From Charina bottae (taxonomy: Eukaryota; Chordata; Lepidosauria; Squamata; Charinaidae), in the NCBI GenBank assembly GCA_023362775.1, contig JALMGJ010000004.1, positions 51,845,798 to 51,909,797 of the forward strand: DNA of 64,000 nucleotides. Direction: 5' to 3'. Within the stretch, counting starts at the first letter, position 1, and each line of letters begins with the position of its first letter. Under the pieces are notes generated by a model. The model did not search any database. It was not told the origin of the DNA and saw nothing but the letters and a program-made list of their open reading frames with translations. A program made the translations under genes and the position numbers. Below are positions 46,610 to 57,479 of the stretch, one piece after another.

Positions 46610-47450
46610 TAATTTTTTTAGAGCAAGCTTGTGGAAAAGGGTCAACTGCCACACACTGTCTAATTGATTTTTCAAAAGGCTTTTGACAAATTCCTTTCCT
46701 AAACAACACTGAGCAAACTTATCAAGTTATCTTACAGCTTGACATCTGGCTAAAGAACAGAGAGTGGGAATAAATTGTCAATTCGCACAGTGAAGACATA
46801 TAAATGGTGTGACCTTCAATGATCTGTATTAGGACTTTAAACTTATTCTTAAATGATCAGGAGTTGGGGTTGATTCATAATGTAATCATGTTTGCTGACA
46901 CCACCAAATTATATGGGATGGTTAAAACCAAAAGTGATCATAAAAAGCTCCAAAAGAATCTCACTGAATCAGGGGGAATAGATATTAAAATGCCCAATAT
47001 GTTTCAGCCTAAGTGCAAAGTGATGCACTTGGTGTGTGTAATTTAATAAGCACACTGATGGGGTCTGAGCTAATTGTAACTAACTATGAATGGGAACCTG
47101 AGATTCTAGTGGAAAGCTTGATGAAAAAGTCAATCCAATTTGCAGGTGTTATGGAAAAGGCAGCTTCCACTGAGAATAACCAGGAAAAGAATTTAAAACC
47201 TGTCTGATCCTTGCAAATCTATGGTACTATCATTCTTGGAATGCAATGTAAATTCCTGATTGCTGTAGGTTGAAGAGCTGGTAAAGGTGAAGAAAAGAGA
47301 AACCCCTTTTAAGAGTGTTATGGAATTGGACCAACTTCTCTCTAAGGAAAAGTAATAGCATCTGAGGATTTTCAGTCCAGAAAAAAGAAGGGAGGGATGA
47401 ACAAAATTGTAATAGCTTGTTTAATGAATTTATACATCGTTTTGTTTTTC
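46610..47450 (+). repeat. CR1/L3-type LINE remnant
   Basis: Decayed polymerase and downstream region. The frame at 46,819-47,046 still reads MFADTTKLYG (the YADD box as FADT) and QPKCKVMHL. Upstream, tttcaaaaggcttttgacaa encodes the K-A-FD box. Later sequence, including gaagagctggtaaaggtgaa, fits the 3' portion. Not functional. Confidence 0.65.
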
Positions 47451-48942
47451 TTAGCATTTGTCCTGCATGGATGTAGGATCTGCTTGGTTTTGTACTTTGC
47501 TTGCCTACTTTTTACAACAAAACTTACCAATACCTGATGTAATGAAGGGTTTTGTTTTCAGCTGACTCCTCACAGAGACCAGGCTGATTAAGGCTAAGAG
47601 GGAGTAACAGGCCGGAGGTCCCCCTGGTGACTTCTGTGCCCACAGGAGGATTGGAAGATGGGTCTCCCTGTTCCTAGTCCAGTACTTAACCATTTGTCTA
47701 TATTAGCTCCCACATTGTTGCTCCTGGTGTTTGTCCCACTTGGTTGCAGAGCCCACTTGTTTTGCATTTTACTCACTTAGTTCACACAGCAAAGCTATGA
47801 GTGCATGATGTGACCAGAAGGCATTAATTGCTACAACTCCTATGTACTGTAAAGGGACTTATTTAGCACTTTAAAATGAGATCCAGTTGCACACAGATAT
47901 CATTTGTCTTGATAGCTTTTGGAGAACAAGAAAAGATGCAATAAGCAATAACCTTTTTATCTCCATGGCAAGAGTCCAACATAACCTCACAAATAATACT
48001 GAGGGTTCTGTACGCCGTGCTTTCAACCAGCTGAGTTATTCATGCTCGCAACGGTATCTGCTTGTTTTACCATTACAGAATTCTTTTTTTCAAAAATAAA
48101 AAAGCAACAAATGTGTGCTCGGTTACTATAATCATTTTCTTGGCTCCTTTGCTTTTCTTACACAATATTTGGAAAACCCCAAAGAAGAATAATATTCTGA
48201 TTACTTAACTTTGCTCCTATAGTAACAATTGTGCCATCAAAAGCTACAAGTAAAAATGTAGCAGTTTTCATTACCCTGCCATGGTTAACAAATTCCATAG
48301 CATGTCTTCTCATTGCCCCGTAATCCAATTCCAGTTGAGTTGAGTTTTCTGGAATTGTAAACATGTTAACTTGGTAGAAAGCTCATGAGCCAGAGATTAA
48401 ATCAATCATCATCATGATGATCATCGTCATGATCATCATCATTCATTTCTAGCAGCTCTCAGTTAGAAAACTACTCACCCATGAACTAAATATTATAACT
48501 CCTTTTTCCTTTATAAGCTTGATGTGGTATAGCTGTGCCATGATTAAAGGGTAAAGCGAGTCAAACAAGCGAAGTTCCAGCTAGTAATTAGACAAGGATG
48601 CATGAAGTGGGAGGCACTGTAAAGTTGATTACTAACCAATTTTCTATCTCAGTGAAATTCCAAACAGTGGATGTCTTTTCACCTTCATCCTAACACTTGA
48701 AGGTTAGAAGAAGCCAGACATCTTCTGTTTTCCAGACATCTGAAAGTTCAAAGGGAATGCTTCCCTCCTTTGGAGAGAACAGAGAGCTTTTACAATATAA
48801 AAGAGGAGTGAAACAAGGAGGATTTTGAAGATCTACCTTTGTCTGCTAGGTGCCTCGGATCTTCTCATCACCCTACTGTATATGGTGCCTTGATAGTTTA
48901 ACAGTAGATATTGGTGAATATGTGTATGTGTATGTATGTGTT
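47451..48942. other. Non-coding interval with an ATC/ATG-rich tract
   Basis: Only the low-complexity tract of atcatc/gatgat units at 48,404-48,448 stands out. Confidence 0.5.
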
Positions 48943-49953
48943 AGGAACTCAACCAACCTAACGGTGCCCACCCACTGGTTTAGGTATGTGGATGACACCT
49001 GGGTCAAAATCAAGGCCCAGGAAGTACAGGCCTTCACGGACCATATAAACACTATAGATGCCAACATTAGCTTCACCAGAGAAGACACCAAGGACAACAG
49101 ACTGGCATTCCTAGACTGTGAAGTCCTCATTGGGACCGGTGGCAAGCTAGAAATAGGGATCTACAGGAAACCCACACACACAGATCAATATCTGATGTTT
49201 GACTCCCACCATCTACTGCAGCACAAACTAGGAGTCATCAGGACATTGTCACACAGAGCAGAAACCATCCCCACCTCCATGGATTCCAAAAAGAATGAAA
49301 ATCAGCACCTGAGAACAGCTCTGAAGGCCTGTGGATATCCAAATTGGGCCTTCACCAAATCTAAATCTACCAGACCTAAAACAGCGACAGATAGGGCTGA
49401 GACTCAGAGTAAACGAAAGAACCTGGTCATTCCCTACATGGCTGGTGTGTCTGAAAAGATAAAACGGATATTTGGCAAACACCACATACCTATATATTTC
49501 AAACCCACCAACACACTGAGACAGAGGCTTGTACACCCCAAAGATCAAACTCCAAAACACAAGAAAAGCAATGTAGTTTATGCAATCCAGTGCAGTGAGG
49601 AGTGCTCTGAACTTTACATTGGAGAAACCAAACAACTTTTGTACAGGAGGATGGCCCAACACAGGAGAAGTAACACCACAGGACCAGAGTCAGCAGTTTA
49701 TCTTCATTTAAAGGAAAAAGGACACTCATTTGAGGACATTAATGTTCACATTTTAGACAGAGAAGATAGGTGGTTTGAGAGAGGGGTCAAGGAATCCATT
49801 TATGCCAACTTGGAAAATCCTTCCTTGAATAGAGGTGGGGGCCTCAGGCACAATCTTTCTCCCATCTTTCGGCTCTGTCTTCTGTGCCTAGGAAGATTAA
49901 GACCATTTCACAAGCTCAACAGCAGCATGGTGATCTTAACGATCCTCCTTTAG
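48943..49953 (+). pseudogene. Penelope-like polyprotein: partial reverse transcriptase and GIY-YIG nuclease
   Basis: The open frame begins at 48,850, but residues 1-31 are unrelated flank. From about residue 33 it is Penelope-like, with the catalytic YVDD at 46-49 (HWFRYVDDTWVKI), followed by FTREDTKDNRLAFLDCEV and YRKPTHTDQYL. The C-terminal GIY-YIG nuclease has VVY at 242-244, YIG at 256-258 (ELYIGETKQ), Arg266/267 and the likely catalytic Glu315 in VKESIYANLE. Cys248 and Cys252 may belong to the associated zinc-binding motif. The frame runs unbroken for over 330 codons to the stop at 49,951. The polymerase N-terminal half is missing, so the copy is dead although the nuclease part is intact. 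Confidence 0.88.
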
Positions 49954-50140
49954 ATAATAAAAGGACTTAAAATAACATCTCAATATAACCATGCCCCCAG
50001 GTGTAAGGTCACACAGCTACCTAGAAACATATTTAGGATTCCCTTACCAACTTTGCTCAGACTGAAGAAGCTCCTTGGATAAGGAGCGAAACGTATCCAC
50101 TGAGAAAATAGAAATCCAGTTGACATGATTCAAGCTACAG
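48943..50140 (+). mobile_element. Penelope-like element, 5'-truncated
   Basis: Starts inside the polymerase just before YVDD, contains the complete GIY-YIG endonuclease, and ends with a conserved tail at about 50,040-50,140: ctgaagaagctccttggata, then aggagcgaaacg, then atccagttgacatgattcaa. This tail pattern is characteristic of vertebrate Penelope-like elements as I recall them. A stem (gctcctt/aaggagc with loop ggat) lies at 50,070-50,087. Confidence 0.85.
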
Positions 50141-50768
50141 ACATAGATCCCTCTATATTGAACAGGACTTATTCTTTAGTAAGTGTGTGTGTGAGAGATA
50201 GAATTATCTTTGTTTCTTATTTTTCTCAACTATGCAAACTCTTATTATGAATATCTTCATACTTTTACCTCCATTATTATACTCAAAATCAAGGCTGTTT
50301 TTTTCCCTTTCTCACAGCATGCCAGTTCAGAATTCATGTGGGATATAGTTTTTGAAAAATCTGAAGGCTGTGAAGTTAAATAAACATAAAAAACTGAATA
50401 TCAAATATCCTCTTTTTTATGTTGATTTTTTTTAAAAAAAGAATTCTTTCTACTTTTAAGAATGTTATTAATAGAGTTGTACCTAATGATGTTTCTCAAA
50501 GCATAATTTCATGCCGTTCCCAAAAACTATTTATTAATTAATAAATGGCTAACATTGTTATTTCACACCCACTGACTTTCTTGTAGAAGCAACCACGGGA
50601 GAATTATAATTTGCCCGATAAAGAGAAGAAAAGTATAGAATAAACTGCTAGCTCCTTACAAATTTTTGAAAACTAGTTCTACTTCATGACCTGGGAGGAA
50701 AAAAATATGAAGTTTAACCTGTTTAGAAGGCAACAGTCCCAGTGACCTCTGAACAAGAATGATTAAGC
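50141..50768. other. Non-coding interval, nothing recognised
   Basis: No repeat or gene recognised. Confidence 0.45.
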
Positions 50769-50776
50769 TGCTAAAC

Positions 50777-50978
50777 CAGAGCTTTCCAAACTGTGTGTCA
50801 GGACACGTTAGTGTGTCGGCTGCAGTGTCTGGGTGTGTCGTGGCTGCTGCTGCCTCCGAGCCCTGCCAGGATTCCACGCAGGTCCTAGTGCCTGCCTTGT
50901 GCCCTGCTGTAAGAGTGTGTCGCAAAATGATGCATGTCTAAAAAGTGTGTCACCAGCATGAAAAGTTTGGAAACTCTG
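50777..50978 (+). mobile_element. Non-autonomous hAT element, copy 5 (202 bp, shortest)
   Basis: Ends cagagctttccaaac and agtttggaaactctg. The exact 8-bp duplication tgctaaac lies at 50,769-50,776 and 50,979-50,986. It carries each internal unit once (one gtcctagtgcctgccttg, one ctgtaagagtgtgtcgc), whereas copies 1 and 2 carry them twice. Confidence 0.92.
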
Positions 50979-50986
50979 TGCTAAAC

Positions 50987-52095
50987 GTTGAAGGGCTTTG
51001 TCAAGGAGGCAAAGAATAAGCTAAGACCTATGAAGGTGGGGAGACTTTTAGTTCAAAGGACATTTCACAAGGCCAATCCCCTGCCCTCTGGCCACTAACC
51101 ATTGTTCCTTCCAGTGACTTTCTATCAGCTTCAGCCCAGCAAAGAACCAAAGGACAGCTCTCATTATCAATTTACGTAAGGTTCTGGAGTGTTTTGTGTA
51201 TAAATAGATGGCTTCGAATGGCAGAGAGTTTGGTCAGAACCTCCATCAGGCTTTTTGATGAGACTCTACTTCCATGATCAGTCAACAACTAAGGACTCCT
51301 GTCCTGCAGGCAATTCACACAGAAAGAAAGGAGTATTGCAGCCAGGATCTTGTGTTTCAATCACCATTCAAAAAAAAGTATGGGAAATGTAATTTAAAAT
51401 TCCTTCAAATTCTGGAATTTGCGCACTGTATGCCAAATGAAATGTGCTGTTAATCTGAATTCAAAAATTGAACCCTGGATTTCTCTGTTCACAAAGAAGT
51501 TCAGAAAAAATGAATGGAATTACAGTGTATTTGGTACTGTGTTCTTAATGTGTGAAAGAATTTTAATAACACTAGAATCAAGCTATTTATACCTGGTTTA
51601 AATGTATTAATTAATCTGCTACATTTATAGGGCAATTTACACATGTGCATAAGAAGCAAACAAAAAACATCAATACAAGTACCTGATATTCAGACATTAC
51701 CTCTTATTGGACACTATGGAGTAACAAAGCAAGAGTCACAAGCTGATTTTAAAATCTACTTCACCTTTGAAACATCTGATGGAATCAAAAGGTTTAACCT
51801 AATTACTGGGAAGAGAAAGAAGAGCTAAAGTGCAGGATATCTTTGGAAAGGGAATTCCAGGAAGAGAGTGATCACTCGGGAAAACAGTGCTCACAGCATT
51901 GCTAGTTTTACTTCAGACAATGAGATGATCAGAACAAGGCGACTTTGAAGAATCTGTTTAAGAAGACTGGGAGGGGGGATGCAGTTTCATTATCTCACTG
52001 GGGAACTGCTTATTTAGGGCTTTAAATCCAATATTTTAATTAGGGGCCTGCAACAATTATCAGTCAATATATACTGTATACAGGTAAAAAGTGTA
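50987..52095. other. Non-coding interval, nothing recognised
   Basis: No repeat or gene recognised. Confidence 0.45.
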
Positions 52096-52422
52096 AAGGT
52101 TCCCCCCGCACATTTGTGCAGTCGTGTCCAACTCTACGGGCCGGTGCTCATTTCCATTTGTTAGCCAAAGAGCCAGCATTGTCCGAAGACGCTTCCGCGG
52201 TCATGTGGCCGGCATGACGCGCGCGGAACGCTGTTACCTACCCACCGAAGTGGTACCTATTCATCTACTTGCATTTGCATGCTTTCAAATTGCTAGGTTG
52301 GCAAGAGCTGGAGCTAGTGCAGGAGCTCACTCTGTCACGCGGGACTAGGGATTCGAACCTCCAAACTTGCGATCTTCCAATCCACAAGCCTGGCGTCTTA
52401 CCCGCTGAACCACCATGCCCCT
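52096..52422 (-). repeat. Sauria SINE, full length
   Basis: Tail at left (taaaggttccccccgcac; cagtcgtgtccaactct), B box in antisense gggattcgaacctcc, head ending ctgaaccaccatgcccc. No clear target duplication was found in the flanks. Confidence 0.9.
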
Positions 52423-52627
52423 TATGACTCCTGAATTTTGGAAAAGTCTGTTCCCCTCCTTCTCTGTTTTAGCAAAAAGAAACGGAGCTGCACCCTTCCT
52501 GGGTCCCTCTTGGCCTGGAACCCGGTCTTTGCGTTAATGTTTACATGGGTAACCAGGGGATTTCTGCCTTTGCACATTGCATTTTCTGCTTGGCCACATC
52601 CATCTGTGTCCTCGCTTAAAGATCTTA

Positions 52628-52671
52628 ATTGGAGTCCCTCTTTCCGGGGAAGATAGGCGGTGGCAAAATTT
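52628..52671 (+). repeat. L2-type LINE 3' tail leading into GATA repeats
   Basis: ttggagtccctctttccgg, ggaagataggcggtggc and aaaatttgata form the L2-type terminal signature. Its simple tail, normally (AAAT)n, is replaced by GATA units. Confidence 0.7.
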
Positions 52672-52720
<49 letters not shown>

Positions 52721-52721
52721 G

Positions 52722-52783
<62 letters not shown>
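52672..52783. repeat. Compound (GATA)n-(GACA)n microsatellite, Bkm type
   Basis: About 12 GATA units, one GGTA, then about 15 GACA units. GATA/GACA repeats are the components of the banded krait minor satellite, enriched on snake W chromosomes. The poly Ser/Val/Cys/Leu frames here are artefacts. Confidence 0.95.
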
Positions 52784-52785
<2 letters not shown>

Positions 52786-52794
52786 TAGGGGCTG

Positions 52795-53134
52795 GAATTT
52801 CAGGCACTAAGCAATACAGTCATTAAGCAAGGCATCACGTGACCGGACCCAATTTTACGACCATTTTTACCATGGTTGTTAAGTAAACCAATGGTTCCCT
52901 ATTGATTTGGCTTGTCAGAAGCTGGCTGGGAAAGTCGCAAATCACAATCATATGACCACAGGACACTGCAACTGGTTGTAAATGCAAGCCAGTTGCCAAG
53001 TGCCCAAATTGCGATCATGTGACTGTGGGGGTGGTGCAATGGTCATAACTTCAAGGACGGGTTGTAAGTAACTTTTTTTAGCCCTGTCGTATCTCTGAAC
53101 TGTCATTAAATGAATGGTCGTTAAATGAGGACTA
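52795..53134 (-). mobile_element. Tigger-like non-autonomous element, second copy
   Basis: Reverse-complement relation to 9620-10,186. The right end gtcgttaaatgaggactac corresponds to the other copy's left terminus. Interior gcgatcatgtgactgtggg and caatggtcataac are shared. The terminal bases are replaced by the (AC)n run at 53,134-53,150. Confidence 0.6.
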
Positions 53135-53150
53135 CACACACACACACACA

Positions 53151-53560
53151 CTGTATAAAATATGGGTCAGCAGTATAATATGGTTGCAAGCAAGGCAAAT
53201 GTAATTTTAGGCTGCATTAACAGAAGTATAATTTCAAAATCATGCAAAGCAATTGTTACACCTTCTGCTTTGGTCAGACCCCACCTTGAATACTGTGTCC
53301 AGTTCTAAGTGTCATAATTTAAGAGAGCTACAGAGAAATTGGAATAGGTTCAAAGAAGGGAAACTAGATGATCAGGATACTAGAAACTCCTTTAAAGAGA
53401 GACTGAAGATAAGTTTAGACTTGAGAAGACTGATACGATGTCACTCTTTAAATACCTGAAAGGATTTCACATAGAAGAAATTCAAGATCTGTTATCCAGA
53501 CTATAGGATATAGAATGGATTTAAGTTACTGGAAGGCAGAATTATGTAATGAAATGCTCA
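53151..53560 (+). repeat. CR1/L3-type LINE 3' region
   Basis: Well-preserved L3 landmarks: ttaggctgcattaacagaag, ctgctttggtcagacccc, accttgaatactgtgtccag, ttaaatacctgaaaggattt. No complete frame. Confidence 0.75.
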
Positions 53561-54135
53561 ATGTTTGCTCTTGTTTGTTTGTTTTATTGTTAAAATTAAC
53601 ATTAAAATTAAAGAGTTACTGAGGTTCAGAAAGTTTTGGTCCTTGTTTGATTTAAGTCAATTAATTTAAGATCTAGCTAGACATTCCTCTTTTGCATTTC
53701 AGACCAGCTCAAGTTGCATTATAATTTTCACTTGTGAATAAAAGTATTTTGTTGCTCATATATGCAAAGATTGACTAGAAAATAAACCTTTATCCATTTA
53801 ATCCTAGAAAAGTCAGATCAATATTTTGGAATATTGATTGGAAGAAATTATTAGCTAAAAGTCATTGTTCCTCTGATTCCAGAGATATAGCCATTGCTAT
53901 TACAAGCTTTCTTCTTTTGCTTTATGCTTTTGGACAATGGCAGTCATTATTACTATAATTCCTTTAGTATTTAGTATCTAATATAGGCTATATTAGATCG
54001 CCAATTAATTTGGTAGTTTTTTACTCCAAACTTTTCTCAGGGACAGTTATTTATGTTTGGAAATGGCAGCTTAAATTGAATATTTGATAAAACTTGGGCT
54101 AAAATATTACTTGTTATATATAAATTGATGGATAA
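53561..54135. other. Non-coding interval, nothing recognised
   Basis: AT-rich, no repeat or gene recognised. Confidence 0.45.
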
Positions 54136-54203
54136 AGAGTCCCCTTGTGGGGGGAGATGGGCGGTGATATAAGTTAGAAATAATAAATAAATAATAAATA
54201 AAT
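54136..54203 (+). repeat. L2-type LINE 3' tail
   Basis: agagtccccttgtgggggga, gatgggcggtgatataa and (AAAT)n, in plus orientation. Confidence 0.8.
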
Positions 54204-54691
54204 GTTGTATTCAAAATTGATCAATTGCCCTTGTTTCTTCCCAGCCAAGACCCATAAATACAGAACTTTAAGCAACTGACAGTTTACAGAAACACTAACA
54301 GGACAGGAAGCCTGAAATAAAAATTAATGGTTGAAAAACATACTGTTCCATTTTCTGTTCCAACTTCCATAACTTAGTATTAAAGTACACAAGAACTCTC
54401 AAAAAGTGACATCTGCTCTTTCTCTGTTCAGCTGACAAGACACCAAAGCAGTACTTGATCTTAAGGGATGAGCAGATTGTTCTTTAAGAAAACCTTAGTG
54501 TTCCATTATGGCTGCAGCAAAGCCCTTATGGGGATTGCCTTTGTACTCTGGCACTGATAGTTTGTTATAAGTCTGTCCCCCTCTTCTCCATTTATATACG
54601 GCTGCCGAGCATGTAGGGTGCATTCAAGAACATTTCACGAGAACTGTATTCTGATGACTTATGGGAGAGAAGTTCCACAAAATTCTGTAAG
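54204..54691. other. Non-coding interval, nothing recognised
   Basis: No repeat or gene recognised. Confidence 0.45.
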
Positions 54692-54699
54692 TCATAAAC

Positions 54700-54822
54700 C
54701 AGTGTTTTTCAAACTTGGCAACTTTAAGATGTGTGGACTTCAACTCCCAGAATTCCCCAGCCAGGGGAATTCTGGGAGTTGAAGTCCACACATCTTAAAG
54801 TTACCAGATTTGAAAAACACTG
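54700..54822 (+). mobile_element. Palindromic hAT-type MITE (123 bp)
   Basis: Almost the entire element is one inverted repeat. The left arm runs cagtgtttttcaaacttgg to ctcccagaattcc. The right arm begins ggaattctgggagttgaagt and ends tgaaaaacactg. Arms of about 55 bp are separated by a short ccagcca loop. The 8-bp duplication tcataaac is exact at 54,692-54,699 and 54,823-54,830. Confidence 0.92.
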
Positions 54823-54830
54823 TCATAAAC

Positions 54831-55829
54831 TATCCACTTGTATCAAATTTTAAGCAATCTGGAAAAAAAGCACAAAATGTAATTGAGTCAAGGACAGGTT
54901 GTTTAAATCAATGTTACTGTTTCAAAGCACTAGCATCCAGTCCAAAATATTCATATATAATACATAACCCAAGAACTAGCAGACACTTAAATCAAATGAA
55001 ATTAGCCATTTTATGTCTAAGAGCCAACAAATTTATCTGGGACAATTTCTCCAGTGTTTGACTGGGAATTCTCAGTCAGCATGGCTGTTGGCCATGATGA
55101 AAAAGAATTCTAGAAGTCAAGTCCCAGGACATCCAGAGGGCTCTAAGTTACAGAACTGAATTCTACAGAATTGCTCTCCTTTCCATACAAACAGTACTAC
55201 GGGTACTGTTATGACAGGTACTGTTAAACCTTTATGAATAAATTTTGCTAGTATTATGATTTGCTAGTATTATGATTCAAAGAATACAGCACTCAGCACA
55301 TATTCATGCACCAGTCAGATACTCCCCAAATACCAGCTGTTTTGTACAAGGATAGCATGACCTATGAAAGTCAAACCAGCCAGAACACAGTGTTGCGCCA
55401 CTACCTACTAGAAATTGCTCCTATAGGCAGAGCTTCCGCAAATGGATCATTCTACTTTGTTACCTTTGCAGGCGGTGTGGCACAACCTCACGGTTCTGAT
55501 GCTTTTATAACTGCCATTATAATGGTCACACCCACTGAAACATTGCAGTAATTTAAAAAGAGATAAAATATTCTACAGAGGCACATCAGATATATCAGTC
55601 CTATATAACCTTGTGTTGTTCTTCATCCAGTGCATCAATGAACCTGGGTATGGTAGCTTGCTGTGGCTACTGTAAACTCTCTTAAACATCCTTAGCCAGC
55701 ATTTCAGAGGATGGAAGCAGAAGTTCCAGGGGAAGGGAATTCTCTGGAAAAAGGAATCCCGTGTGAAAAGGCTGTGAAGCACTTCAGAATGATGTACCCA
55801 AAGTAATAATGGCAGCTTAAAATGAGAAA
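54831..55829. other. Non-coding interval; possible decayed MITE at 55,070-55,142
   Basis: gaattctagaagtcaagtcc with catccagagggct resembles the palindromic MITE interior, without ends. Otherwise nothing recognised. Confidence 0.4.
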
Positions 55830-56520
55830 ACTGTTCAGCAAATGCAAAGTGATACACATTGGGGGGGAAAACCCAATCTTAATTTCACACTATGGGCTTC
55901 AGCTGCAGCAGTGATGTACCATAGCAAGAAAAGGATGCTGGGGGCATTTGATAAATTAGTTAAAATCTAGGATGTGACTGGTCTGAGAAAAAAAAGATTC
56001 CATATTGAGGATCATTAGGAAAGAAATCTAAAATAAATTCTGCAAAAATGTATAGTAAAGGTTCCCCCCGCACATTTGTGCAGTCGTGTCCGACTCTAGG
56101 GGCCGGTGCTCATCTCCGTTTGTTAGCCGAAGAGCCAGCGTTGTCCGAAGACGCTTCCACGGTCATGTGGCCGACATGATGCGCGCAGAATGCTGTTACC
56201 TTCCCACCAAAGTGGTACCTATTCATCTACTTGCATTTGCATGCTTTCGAATTGCTAGGTTGGCAAGAGCTGGTGGCTCAGCGGGTAAGACGCCAGGCTT
56301 GTCGATCGGAAGATTGCAAGTTTGGAGGTTCGAATCCCTAGCCCTGCAGCTCTTGCCAACCTAGCAAAAATGTATAGTCCTTTGCAAATCTATGGTATGA
56401 TCAGACACAATACTACATACAGATCTAGTACAGAAGTTATCATTGTAAAGGACTGGAGCAATTTCCAAATGTCATAATGGGTGCACCTGTTGTCATCTTT
56501 AACCTCAGAAAAAAATGCTA
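55830..56520 (+). repeat. CR1/L3-type LINE remnant split by a SINE
   Basis: gcaaatgcaaagtgatacac starts the match (the KCKVxHLG region) and sequence like the 46,610 remnant follows to 56,041. It resumes after the SINE with cctttgcaaatctatggta, also present at 47,209-47,227. Confidence 0.55.
56056..56363 (-). repeat. Sauria SINE with inverted 5' head (twin-priming structure)
   Basis: 56,056-56,272 is a minus-orientation Sauria body and tail. From 56,273 the tRNA head (ggtggctcagcgggtaagac, B box ggttcgaatccc) lies in the opposite, plus orientation and runs to the right boundary. agctcttgccaacctag occurs at both junctions in opposite orientation. The whole is bounded by one exact 14-bp duplication, gcaaaaatgtatag, at 56,042-56,055 and 56,364-56,377, so it is a single insertion. 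Confidence 0.9.
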
Positions 56521-56999
56521 AGAGGGCAGCACTGGGTATGTTATGGAGAAAGTGGAGACAGAGAAGTTAGTTCTTTCTCTCATACAATTGAAATTCAACT
56601 TCACATGAATAATAGTAGATAAGAGGAGTTTTATCAGTTCATAGTTTTTAATTATGGAATTTTCTAACACAAGATACAGCAATCCAGTAACTTCTATTCC
56701 AAGATCACCTAGAAATCTGGAAGAATGGCTATATTTAACCATACCAGCAAATTGGGGACAATCTACCCAAATTACTATCATTTTTCATTTCTCAGGTAAA
56801 GGGGTGGCAGGTAGGGAATCATCCTATAAGAAAAGGAAGGAAACTGGAACCGGCGGTGGGCTTGAAATCTGGCCCTGGAATTGGGGTGCCCCAAAAAAAG
56901 ACGGACTTATTTTATTCTATTGTTATCTGGACTCCACTATTGAAACCAAGATCGTTCAATAGTTACTGCTTGCGAGCCATTTGAAGGACGACCACCCCT
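56521..56999. other. Non-coding interval, nothing recognised
   Basis: GC content rises after 56,840 (ggaaccggcggtgggct), possibly leader sequence of the LINE that follows, but no match was seen to the other copy. Confidence 0.4.
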
Positions 57000-57479
57000 G
57001 TTGTCAGGGCGGCAGAAATCACGGGGTCTCTTGTGTGAGTGTGGTTCCCCCCCCCGTGAGTGGGAGGTGCGGGTGGGGGGCCTAGGATTGTATGTGTGTG
57101 AGAGAGTACCTATCCCTGAGTGAGAGACAGGGTAGGTAGGAGTGACTGTTTGCCCCTCTGTGGCTAGTGAGAGAGGCCACAGGGGGCATAGTGATTGGAT
57201 GATGAATGGAAGGGGCGGTTGGGGCTTACCAGTGCCGAGAGCTTCGGTTGGTTGCGCTGGTGGCCTACGACTGCCCAGGAGGATTGAGAGTGGAAGGATG
57301 GATGCATGGAAGAGACCCCTGCCTAGTTCCAGGTTTTCGAGGGATTCGGGAGTGGAGGCGACCGGATCAGGAAACTCTGGGGATTATAATGTGGGCAACC
57401 CGATCGAGGTGGTGATGGGCAGGAGATACTGTGACGGGAACCGGAGGACAGGCCATCTTCGGGGAAGGCGCCCCGGTGT

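Noticed and set aside
49249..49729. Minus-strand frames of 76 and 137 codons
   Set aside because: Antisense of the Penelope-like nuclease.
52672..52783. CRISPR-like regular repeat
   Set aside because: Uninterrupted tetranucleotide microsatellite without spacers, in a vertebrate genome.
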